DNA of 13,304 bases. Source: an uncultured Muribaculaceae bacterium. GTDB lineage: Bacteria; Bacteroidota; Bacteroidia; Bacteroidales; Muribaculaceae. The stretch lies in contig CAJUKX010000049.1 of assembly GCA_910586975.1 (NCBI GenBank), forward strand, positions 1 to 13,304, given 5' to 3'. Below the pieces are notes generated by a model, which saw nothing but the letters and a program-made list of their open reading frames with translations, did not search any database and was not told the DNA's origin. The stretch's first letter is position 1. Each line of letters begins with the position of its first letter. Below are positions 7,109 through 13,304 of the stretch, one piece after another. A program made the position numbers and the translations under genes.

Positions 7109-8023
7109 TCAGATATCAATTCCGAGAGCACGTGTTATTATCGCCTGACGGGCAAAGAGTCCGTTGCGGGCCTGTTCGAAGTAGTAAGCTTTGGGGTTGT
7201 CGTCGACATCAATGTCGATTTCGTTGACACGGGGCAGCGGGTGCAGTATGCGCAGGTTTGGTTTGGAGTCGTCGAGCATGGCGTTATGCAGGGTGTAGAG
7301 GTCTTTTACACGTTCATACTCCATGGGGTCGGTGAAACGTTCGCGCTGCACGCGGGTCATGTATATAATGTCGGAGGAGTTGATTACCTCGGGCGAGAAG
7401 TCGGTGGTTTCGGTGTATTCGATTCCTTCGGCATCGCAAAAGTCCTTGTATTCCTGAGGCATGGCAAGTTCTTTGGATGCGACGAAATTAAACTTTGGCT
7501 TGAAGTATTTCATTGCCATAAGCAGCGAGTGTACTGTGCGGCCATATTTGAGGTCTCCCACCATGGTGATTGTCAGGTCGGTGAGGCGTCCCTGTGTCTT
7601 GTATATTGAATAGAGGTCGAGCATGGTCTGCGAAGGGTGCTGGTTGGCACCGTCGCCTGCATTGATTATGGGGACATCGGTAACTTCGGTGGCATAACGT
7701 GCGGCCCCTTCAAGATGATGACGCATGATAATGAGGTCAACATAGTTGGCAACCATTTTAATGGTATCCTTCAGGGTCTCGCCTTTGGCTGATGATGATG
7801 TGCCGGGGTCTGAGAAACCGATTATTCGACCGCCGAGGCGGTTCACAGCAGTTTCAAAGCTGAGGCGGGTGCGGGTGGAAGGCTCGAAGAAAAGGGTTGC
7901 CACGACACGTCCGTCAAGGATTTTGCTGTTGGGGTGCTCCTCGAAGTAGCGCGCACGTTCGAGCAAGCTCAAAATCTCATCCTTCGTTATGTCGGCAATG
8001 GATACAAGACTGTTTGGGTTCAT
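7109..8023 (-). CDS. pyrB: Aspartate carbamoyltransferase catalytic chain
   Basis: A 304-residue catalytic subunit that condenses carbamoyl phosphate and aspartate to N-carbamoylaspartate, the committed step of pyrimidine synthesis. The carbamoyl-phosphate loop is FEPSTRTRLSFE (46-57). The mobile loop SSSAKGETL (76-84) supplies Lys80. Then come GDGANQHPSQTMLDL (123-137), an arginine in KYGRTVHSL (159-167) and the aspartate-domain HPLPRVNEI (261-269). All expected catalytic residues are present and the length is that of the PyrI-associated type. It is the first gene of the minus-strand cluster, 73 bases after the predicted -7 box. The leader of about 67 bases has only a small hairpin (8054-8058/8066-8070) and no clear attenuator, so transcriptional control by pyrimidines is not evident from the sequence. 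Confidence 0.98.
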   Translation of the reverse strand: MNPNSLVSIADITKDEILSLLERARYFEEHPNSKILDGRVVATLFFEPSTRTRLSFETAVNRLGGRIIGFSDPGTSSSAKGETLKDTIKMVANYVDLIIMRHHLEGAARYATEVTDVPIINAGDGANQHPSQTMLDLYSIYKTQGRLTDLTITMVGDLKYGRTVHSLLMAMKYFKPKFNFVASKELAMPQEYKDFCDAEGIEYTETTDFSPEVINSSDIIYMTRVQRERFTDPMEYERVKDLYTLHNAMLDDSKPNLRILHPLPRVNEIDIDVDDNPKAYYFEQARNGLFARQAIITRALGIDI

Positions 8024-8096
8024 AGTACATCAGAATATTTTGGGCATCACCTGCGATAAAAATTGTATCGTGAGTTCTGCTCTGTATAATACTGCA

Positions 8097-8130
8097 CAAA
8101 GTTAAAAAAAAATCCTCATATCGTCTGCAA
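8097..8130 (-). promoter_or_regulatory. Promoter of the pyrB operon
   Basis: The minus strand has a perfect -7 box TAACTTTG at 8097-8104, with TTGC at 8127-8130 as a possible -33 element (22-base spacing, slightly long) and a T-run between them. Transcription would begin near 8090, giving a leader of about 67 bases. It faces away from the promoter at 8171-8178. Confidence 0.65.
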
Positions 8131-8170
8131 CTTTTCCTTAAAATTCAGCCGATGTTTAAACAAAATTTTT

Positions 8171-8178
8171 TAACTTTG
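8171..8178 (+). promoter_or_regulatory. -7 box of the receiver/ATP-grasp gene unit
   Basis: TAACTTTG on the plus strand matches TAnnTTTG exactly and follows a run of T. A clear -33 TTTG is not seen. The predicted transcription start (about 8185) lies only around 17 bases before the ATG at 8202, so the leader is very short. An out-of-frame ATG at 8195 and a GGAG at 8197-8200 sit directly before the start, too close to act as a normal Shine-Dalgarno. Confidence 0.6.
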
Positions 8179-8201
8179 CAAAAACAATAACCCTATGGAG
8201 C

Positions 8202-11200
8202 ATGGATGAACAATCACTCAGCAGATTGTATTTGAAAGATACAGCATTTGACAAGCTGATGCAGCGCCGCATATTTAATGTGTTGCTCGTTGCGTCGCGC
8301 TATGATGCGTTCATGCTCGAAGAGGACGGCCGTGTTGACGAGCAGCTGTATATGGAATATGTGTCGCTCAATCTCAGCTCGCCGCCACGTGTCACCAGGG
8401 TGTCGCACATGAACGCCGCAATCGAGGCCATGAGATCTCATCATTACGATTTGGTCATTATCATGCCCGGTGTTGAACTCGCTGAATGTTTTGAGGGTTG
8501 CAAGAGCCTGAAGGCTCTGTCGCCCGAGACTCCTCTGGTGGTACTTACTCCGTTTTCCAAGGAAGTTTCACGCCGACTTGCCAACTCTGATTTATCCAAT
8601 ATAGACTATGTATTCTCATGGCTTGGAAATATGGACCTGTTGCTTGCCATAATCAAGCTTCTTGAGGATAAAATGAACGCTGAGGATATCACTCAGGTAG
8701 GCGTACAGATGATTATGGTGGTGGAGGATTCAGTAAGATTTTATTCTTCTGTACTCCCTCATATATATAAATTCCTGCTCACGCAGAGCCGCGAGTTTTC
8801 TACCGAGGCTCTGAATGATCACGAGCGTATGCTCAGAATGCGTGGCCGTCCAAAGGTGATGCTTGCCCGCGATTATGAGGAAGCTGTGGCGATGTATGAA
8901 AAATACGGCGAAAATATGCTGGGAGTGATCTCAGATGTTTCGTTTGCCCGCGGTGGTGTAAAAGATCCCAAAGCCGGAATAAGGCTTGCCGAATATCTTC
9001 GCGAAAAAGATCCTACATTACCTTTGATTATAGAGTCGAGTGAGGTTGAGAATGCCGCCGATGTCGATCGCATCGGGGGAGTATTCCTTGATAAGAACTC
9101 AAAAAAACTTCCTGTAGATCTTGGCAAAGCCATTATGTCTAATTTCGGTTTCGGCGATTTTGTTATCAGAAATCCTCATACCGGAATGGAGATTATGCGC
9201 ATACATGAGCTGAAAGATCTGCAAAAACGCATTTTTGAAATTCCCGACGAGGCTCTGCTGTATCATTGCATACACAATGATGTGTCGCGTTGGTTATATT
9301 CAAGAGCTATATTTGCGGTGGCCGACGTCATACGCCGTCATCGTTTCCGCAACATAGAAAATGCAGCCGAGGTAAAGCAATTGTTCTTCGACCTGATTGT
9401 GAAATATCGCAAGATGAAGAACCGTGGCGTTGTGGCCGTTTATCAGCGTGACAGATTTGACCGTTATTCAAATTTTGCCCGTATAGGGCAAGGTTCACTC
9501 GGAGGTAAAGGTCGTGGCCTTGCATTCATTGACTCGATTATCAAGATAAATCCGGTATGCGACAACTTTCAGGGCGCCTCGATTTCAATTCCGCGCACTG
9601 TGGTGTTGTGTACCGACATATTTGATGAGTTTATGGCATCAAACGAGCTGTACCCGATAGCTCTGAGCGATGCACGCGATGAGGAGATACTTGAACGTTT
9701 CCTTGCTGCCCGCCTGCCCGAAAGGGTGAGGGAGGATATCATGGCTCTGTTTGATGTGATAGACCGCCCGTTGGCGATAAGATCATCAAGTCTGCTTGAA
9801 GACTCGCATTACCAACCGTTTGCCGGAATTTATGCCACCTATATGGTGCCTTATACCACTGACCGTGAGGAGCGCCTGCGCATGCTCACCGAGTCGGTCA
9901 AAGGTGTATATGCCTCGGTGTTTTACAAGGCCAGCAAAGCATATATGACTGCCACATCTAATATCATTGACCAGGAAAAGATGGCTGTGATAATCCAGGA
10001 AGTAATCGGTGAGGACCGCGGCGGCCTTTATTTTCCGTCATTCTCGGGGGTAGGACGCTCGCTCAACTATTACCCCTTGGGCGATGAGACACCGGAGGAC
10101 GGAGTGGCCGAAATAGCTATAGGTCTTGGCAAGTATATAGTGGACGGCGGTGTAGGCTTGCGTTTCTCGCCGCGGCATCCCGAACACGTATTGCAGACAT
10201 CTACTCTTGATTTGGCTCTTAAGCAGACCCAGACCAAGCTGTGTGCTCTTCCTACTGCAATAGATAAGAATATCGATGTCACTATTGATGACTCATATAA
10301 TATAGTAAGCCGCTCGGTGCAGGACTTCGCCAATACGGGCAATTTGCGTTATCTTGTGTCAACTTACGATGCGCGCGACGGTTATCTTAAAGATTATGAG
10401 CAAGGTTCAGGCCGAAGGGTAGTTACATTTGCCAATGTGCTGCGCGATAAGGTTTTCCCCTTGGCTCCGGCTATAGATTTTATGCTTCATAACGGCCAGG
10501 CAGCCATGCAACGGCCTGTTGAGATAGAATTTGCAGGCAATATAAAGCCTGATGCTGCCGGATCTGATGATAAGGGGCACATCTATTGGCTGCAGATACG
10601 TCCGATTATCGACCGTAAAGAACTAATTACCGATGCCATGCTTGATGCAATACCGACCGAGGATATCATACTCAGAAGTACCACAGCCATAGGCAACGGC
10701 AGTGTTGAAGACATATCTACCATAGTTTACGTAAGACCGGATATGTTTGACTCGGCACGCAACCAAGAGCTTGTTCCTGAAATTGAAAAACTGAACCGCG
10801 AATTTCTTGCCCGTGGCGAGAATTATATCCTTATCGGTCCGGGTCGCTGGGGATCGTCGGATCCGGCGCTTGGCATACCGGTGAAATGGGCCGATATTTC
10901 TGCTTCGCGTCTGATTGTTGAGGCCGGACTTGATAACTATAGGGTTGAACCGAGCCAGGGTACACACTTTTTCCATAATCTGACATCTTTCGGAGTAGGG
11001 TATTTTACCATTGATCCGAAAATTAAAGAGGCACGTTATGAAACAGCGCTGCTTGATTCTATGCCCGCCGAGTACGACGACGGCTATATCAGAGTAGTGC
11101 GTTTCGATCATCCATTGACAATTGCAATCAACGGGCGTGCAGGCGTAGGTATAGTTGCTTTGCCACGTCCCGATATTGATAATAAACCTGAATCTGAACC

Positions 11201-11204
11201 ATGA
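8202..11204 (+). CDS. Tandem receiver plus PPDK-type ATP-grasp protein
   Basis: A 1000-residue cytosolic protein usually labelled PEP synthase or PEP/pyruvate-binding protein. Residues 26-155 resemble a receiver domain but lack the acidic pocket (the phospho-acceptor region reads DLVIIMPG, 83-90). Residues 169-310 form a second receiver with a plausible full site: Glu175/Asp176, Asp245 in GVISDVSF, Ser279 or Ser280 and Lys298. A helical linker leads to a PPDK N-terminal ATP-grasp domain: GSLGGKGRGLAFI (431-443), AIRSSSLLEDS (525-535) with PFAGIYATY, IIQEVIGEDRGG (597-608), GLGKYIVDGG (641-650), VEIEFAG (773-779) and LQIRP (797-801). The swivelling phosphohistidine motif (GxTSHAA) and PEP barrel are not visible. 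Instead, 806-1000 carries ILIGPGRWGSSDP (876-888) and EPSQGTHFF (916-924). A signal-responsive ATP-dependent phosphotransferase is possible; the substrate is unknown. Its stop overlaps the next start. Confidence 0.9.
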   Translation: MDEQSLSRLYLKDTAFDKLMQRRIFNVLLVASRYDAFMLEEDGRVDEQLYMEYVSLNLSSPPRVTRVSHMNAAIEAMRSHHYDLVIIMPGVELAECFEGCKSLKALSPETPLVVLTPFSKEVSRRLANSDLSNIDYVFSWLGNMDLLLAIIKLLEDKMNAEDITQVGVQMIMVVEDSVRFYSSVLPHIYKFLLTQSREFSTEALNDHERMLRMRGRPKVMLARDYEEAVAMYEKYGENMLGVISDVSFARGGVKDPKAGIRLAEYLREKDPTLPLIIESSEVENAADVDRIGGVFLDKNSKKLPVDLGKAIMSNFGFGDFVIRNPHTGMEIMRIHELKDLQKRIFEIPDEALLYHCIHNDVSRWLYSRAIFAVADVIRRHRFRNIENAAEVKQLFFDLIVKYRKMKNRGVVAVYQRDRFDRYSNFARIGQGSLGGKGRGLAFIDSIIKINPVCDNFQGASISIPRTVVLCTDIFDEFMASNELYPIALSDARDEEILERFLAARLPERVREDIMALFDVIDRPLAIRSSSLLEDSHYQPFAGIYATYMVPYTTDREERLRMLTESVKGVYASVFYKASKAYMTATSNIIDQEKMAVIIQEVIGEDRGGLYFPSFSGVGRSLNYYPLGDETPEDGVAEIAIGLGKYIVDGGVGLRFSPRHPEHVLQTSTLDLALKQTQTKLCALPTAIDKNIDVTIDDSYNIVSRSVQDFANTGNLRYLVSTYDARDGYLKDYEQGSGRRVVTFANVLRDKVFPLAPAIDFMLHNGQAAMQRPVEIEFAGNIKPDAAGSDDKGHIYWLQIRPIIDRKELITDAMLDAIPTEDIILRSTTAIGNGSVEDISTIVYVRPDMFDSARNQELVPEIEKLNREFLARGENYILIGPGRWGSSDPALGIPVKWADISASRLIVEAGLDNYRVEPSQGTHFFHNLTSFGVGYFTIDPKIKEARYETALLDSMPAEYDDGYIRVVRFDHPLTIAINGRAGVGIVALPRPDIDNKPESEP

Positions 11205-12613
11205 GTATCTTTTCAATAATAAAACGTTCGTTGGGTTTCGGCCCTGACGACACGGAAGAATACGATTCATTATACGAAGACACAGCTGCCGGAGAAGAAG
11301 CTGAGGAATCACAACCCCAGGCTGATTCTGCGCCTGTTGCCACCCAAGCCTTAGAGCCTATTACTTTTGACCCTGCCATGCAGGAAAAAATATTTACAAA
11401 AGTGGTTGAAGTTGTAGATGCTTCATTGCCTGATTTCATTGGTAAGGCTGTAGATCAAGATGTACAACGTAAGATTCTGTTTGATTCACTTGACCAGGGA
11501 CTTAAAGATTATCTGGCCTCTATAGGTGTGGCAGCTGAAGCTTATTGCGATGCCCAGTGGAAAGCCCGCCAAAGCTCAATGGCTGCCGAACTCGATGCCT
11601 TGAAAATCAAAGCAGGTGAAATAGAAAAACAATCGAGCGACATAAAACAGAAACAACTCAGTGCTGATCGCCAGAAGCGTGCCCTCACCGAGCGCGTGCA
11701 TGATCTTGAGTCGCAGTTGGCAAAACTTGAAAGCGAACGTGAACAATACGAACTCGAAAACCGCTCGCTTGTCAACCGTATAAAGGTTGCAAATGTGCAG
11801 CAGGAAGACCTTGAAAAAGCTCAGGCTGATATACAAGCTTTGAATCTGGAGCTTAACGAGCTGCGAAAAAATCCCGACTCGGCATTTGCCAAACGCGAGA
11901 ATGAGCTCACTTCTCAAATAGAAGAAATGAGCGAGGGTATCGCTTCAATGAAAGAGCAGATCAGAGTTTCGGAAGAAATACGCGAGGATTTGCGCAAACG
12001 ACATGCCGAAGCTCTCGATGCCGAAAAGCGATTGCTTAATCAGGCAAATGAAGGTCTTAAAGAAAAAGAAAACGAACTTGCAGCTCTTGAAGCCCAATTT
12101 CAGGAGTTGAAAGACGAAAATATATCTAAAACAAAAGAAATAGAGGAACTCAACAGCCTGCTCAAGGACTATGACGAAGTTACAAGACGTCTTGGCGAAT
12201 TTGACCAGGCAATGACTCGCCTCACCGAAAAAGTAAAAACACAAAAGAAAACTATAGGACAAAAGGATGCAGAGATCGACAGCCTTAAGTCAACTATAGC
12301 CGAGAACCAACGCAAGAGTGCCGAGCGCGAGAAATCGCTCAAATCTCAGATCAGCGCGTTAAGACCTCCAACTGTCGTCGCTGAGATGCAGGTAGACTTC
12401 GGCGCGGTGTCCGAAGAAACCGCACCGCGTATTTCGGAGGATGACCTCAGCGCCATGGAGGAGACTTTTGAAAGCGGAGAGTGGTTTACCAAGACCCCTC
12501 CGGCCGAGACTCCTTCGATGCGCCCGTCTGAGTCTGAAGCTGATTTCGGCTACAGAGCACCCCGTCGCAAGGCTCCGCAGATCAACAATCCTGATCAATT
12601 ATCGCTTTTCTAA
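11201..12613 (+). CDS. Long coiled-coil protein ending in a clamp-binding-like peptide
   Basis: An unrecognised 470-residue protein. After a short N-terminal segment (MSIFSIIKRSLGFG) comes an acidic, low-complexity stretch (15-50). A probably helical region follows at about 55-118, then a long heptad-rich coiled coil at about 125-385 made mostly of E, K, Q, L, A and R. A short conserved-looking block, DDLSAMEETFESGEWF (414-429), precedes a proline-rich basic linker. The final residues 466-470 are QLSLF, identical to the consensus QL(S/D)LF peptide by which many proteins bind the DNA polymerase III beta clamp. There is no signal peptide or membrane helix, so it should be cytosolic. Its ATG overlaps the stop of the receiver/ATP-grasp gene (ATGA), pointing to coupled production and a likely shared function. 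It may be a scaffold or a chromosome-associated factor; this is inference. Confidence 0.85.
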   Translation: MSIFSIIKRSLGFGPDDTEEYDSLYEDTAAGEEAEESQPQADSAPVATQALEPITFDPAMQEKIFTKVVEVVDASLPDFIGKAVDQDVQRKILFDSLDQGLKDYLASIGVAAEAYCDAQWKARQSSMAAELDALKIKAGEIEKQSSDIKQKQLSADRQKRALTERVHDLESQLAKLESEREQYELENRSLVNRIKVANVQQEDLEKAQADIQALNLELNELRKNPDSAFAKRENELTSQIEEMSEGIASMKEQIRVSEEIREDLRKRHAEALDAEKRLLNQANEGLKEKENELAALEAQFQELKDENISKTKEIEELNSLLKDYDEVTRRLGEFDQAMTRLTEKVKTQKKTIGQKDAEIDSLKSTIAENQRKSAEREKSLKSQISALRPPTVVAEMQVDFGAVSEETAPRISEDDLSAMEETFESGEWFTKTPPAETPSMRPSESEADFGYRAPRRKAPQINNPDQLSLF

Positions 12614-12620
12614 CAGAATT

Positions 12621-13304
12621 ATGAAGAATACAATAAAAGCCATAACATTATTCGCAACAATTTTATCATCCACAGGTGTATATGCCGCCAATCAGTCAGT
12701 GCGTGATATGGCCGGATATGTTTACCCTGAGAATGTGGCCTCACGTCCGGTTGGATTCACTTATTTGCCCGACGGGCAGTCGTATGCAATGTTGTCGGCC
12801 GATGGTAAAAAAGTAGTGAAATATGATATAAAATCCGGCAAGGAAATAGAAGTTCTGATTGACCTGTCAAATACACGCGAGAATACTCTCGACCGCATTG
12901 AGGGATTCACATTGAGCAGCGACGCTTCTAAAATCCTTGTATGGACCGGCGCCAATTATATATACCGCCGTTCGTTCCGAGCTTCGTATTATACCTACGA
13001 AATACGTACACGTCTGCTGCGTCCGCTATCAAGTAAATTCAAAGTTCAGCAGGCACCGATATTCTCGCCTAACGGCCGTATGGTGGCTTTTGTGGGCGAG
13101 GACAACAACATATATGTCCGCAAGCTCGATTATCAGACTGAGGTTGCCGTGACTGAAGACGGTGCTTACGGTAAGGTGATAAACGGCGTGCCCGACTGGG
13201 TTTATGAGGAAGAATTCCAGACTACCGTTTCTATGGCATGGTCTCCCGACGATTTGAACCTGTGCTTCATAAAGTATAACGAGACCGAAGTGCCTACATA
13301 CGAT
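12621..13304 (+). CDS. Dipeptidyl peptidase IV, S9 family (partial, 5' part)
   Basis: The reading frame is open from the ATG at 12621 to the window edge (228 codons) and lacks its stop. The first 22-23 residues are a signal peptide: lysines, a hydrophobic core and a VYA-A cleavage site, so the product is exported to the periplasm or outer surface. What follows is the N-terminal beta-propeller of DPP IV. It has YRRSFRASYYTYEI (115-128), FSPNGRMVAFVGEDNNIYV (148-166), and NGVPDWVYEEEF (188-199), whose glutamates correspond to the double-Glu motif that holds the free amino end of the substrate. AWSPD and FIKYNETEVPTY (216-227) follow. The catalytic Ser-Asp-His hydrolase domain lies beyond the window. 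Family members remove Xaa-Pro or Xaa-Ala dipeptides. It starts seven bases after the coiled-coil gene, so read-through transcription is likely, though the function looks unrelated. Confidence 0.93.
   Translation, partial: MKNTIKAITLFATILSSTGVYAANQSVRDMAGYVYPENVASRPVGFTYLPDGQSYAMLSADGKKVVKYDIKSGKEIEVLIDLSNTRENTLDRIEGFTLSSDASKILVWTGANYIYRRSFRASYYTYEIRTRLLRPLSSKFKVQQAPIFSPNGRMVAFVGEDNNIYVRKLDYQTEVAVTEDGAYGKVINGVPDWVYEEEFQTTVSMAWSPDDLNLCFIKYNETEVPTYD

Larger units (their letters stand above)
1950..8023 (-). other. Probable six-gene operon pyrB-pyrI-fmn reductase-glyA-ispD-recG
   Basis: All six genes run on the minus strand with gaps of 5, 22, 33 and 6 bases and a final ATGA overlap. I see no promoter box or terminator between them. 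One promoter precedes pyrB and one weak terminator follows recG. Co-transcription is inferred from this spacing. Internal promoters cannot be excluded, especially in the 22- and 33-base gaps around the flavin reductase. Confidence 0.7.

Noticed and set aside
8024..8096. Pyrimidine attenuator or PyrR-binding leader before pyrB
   Set aside because: The leader has only a five-pair hairpin (8054-8058/8066-8070), no terminator or antiterminator pair and no leader peptide with a T-rich pause site.
8202..11204. Annotation as a functional phosphoenolpyruvate synthase (ppsA)
   Set aside because: The TSHA phosphohistidine motif and the PEP/pyruvate barrel are not visible, and tandem receiver domains are attached, so the gene symbol is not supported.
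10623..11312. Minus-strand open frame of 229 codons opposite the ATP-grasp gene end
   Set aside because: It lies fully antisense to a well-supported gene and its overlap partner, is rich in Cys, Arg and Ile without any recognisable motif, and has no promoter or neighbour logic. It is a shadow frame.
1..13304. Mobile element, phage, CRISPR array or defence island
   Set aside because: No transposase, integrase, terminal repeats or spaced direct repeats were found. Apart from the left end, genes are tightly packed housekeeping types with similar base composition.

Overview
This window looks like a stretch of chromosome from a gut-type Bacteroidota (order Bacteroidales). Muribaculaceae or a neighbouring family is my best guess, but this is inferred from gene content and style, not proven. 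The clues are Bacteroidetes-type promoters (a TAnnTTTG -7 box, seen four times as TAACTTTG), starts without Shine-Dalgarno sequences, a tRNA gene without an encoded CCA, and the pyrB-pyrI-flavin reductase-glyA gene order. Nearly all of it is ordinary, well-packed chromosome. I see no transposase, phage gene, CRISPR array or rRNA.

Layout. Positions 1-235 hold no convincing gene but carry three hairpins in a row, the last just after the 3' end of a tRNA-Gln(TTG) gene (236-306, minus) that has its own promoter. A 12-helix-type MFS transporter (380-1819, minus) has its own promoter at 1863-1870. Upstream of it lies a six-gene minus-strand cluster, read pyrB - pyrI - flavin reductase - glyA - ispD - recG (8023 down to 1950), with gaps of 5 to 33 bases and one ATGA overlap. 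It looks like a single operon driven from a promoter at 8097-8130 and ended by a weak terminator at 1872-1902. It combines the committed step of pyrimidine synthesis, serine-glycine/one-carbon metabolism, the MEP isoprenoid pathway and a recombination helicase.

From 8202 a divergent plus-strand unit begins. The first gene encodes a 1000-residue protein with a degenerate and then an intact-looking receiver domain, followed by a PPDK/PEP-synthase-type ATP-grasp domain. The phosphohistidine motif and the PEP/pyruvate-binding barrel of the true enzymes are not visible, and a distinctive C-terminal module takes their place. Its stop overlaps the start of a 470-residue coiled-coil protein (ATGA), whose last five residues, QLSLF, match the consensus beta-sliding-clamp-binding peptide. 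Seven bases later begins a secreted S9-family dipeptidyl peptidase IV, cut by the window end at codon 228.

The part that may be undescribed is the translationally coupled pair at 8202-12613: a receiver/ATP-grasp protein unlikely to be a real PEP synthase, made together with a long coiled-coil protein that may dock on the replication clamp. The metabolic genes are easily recognised. The function of this pair is not known to me.
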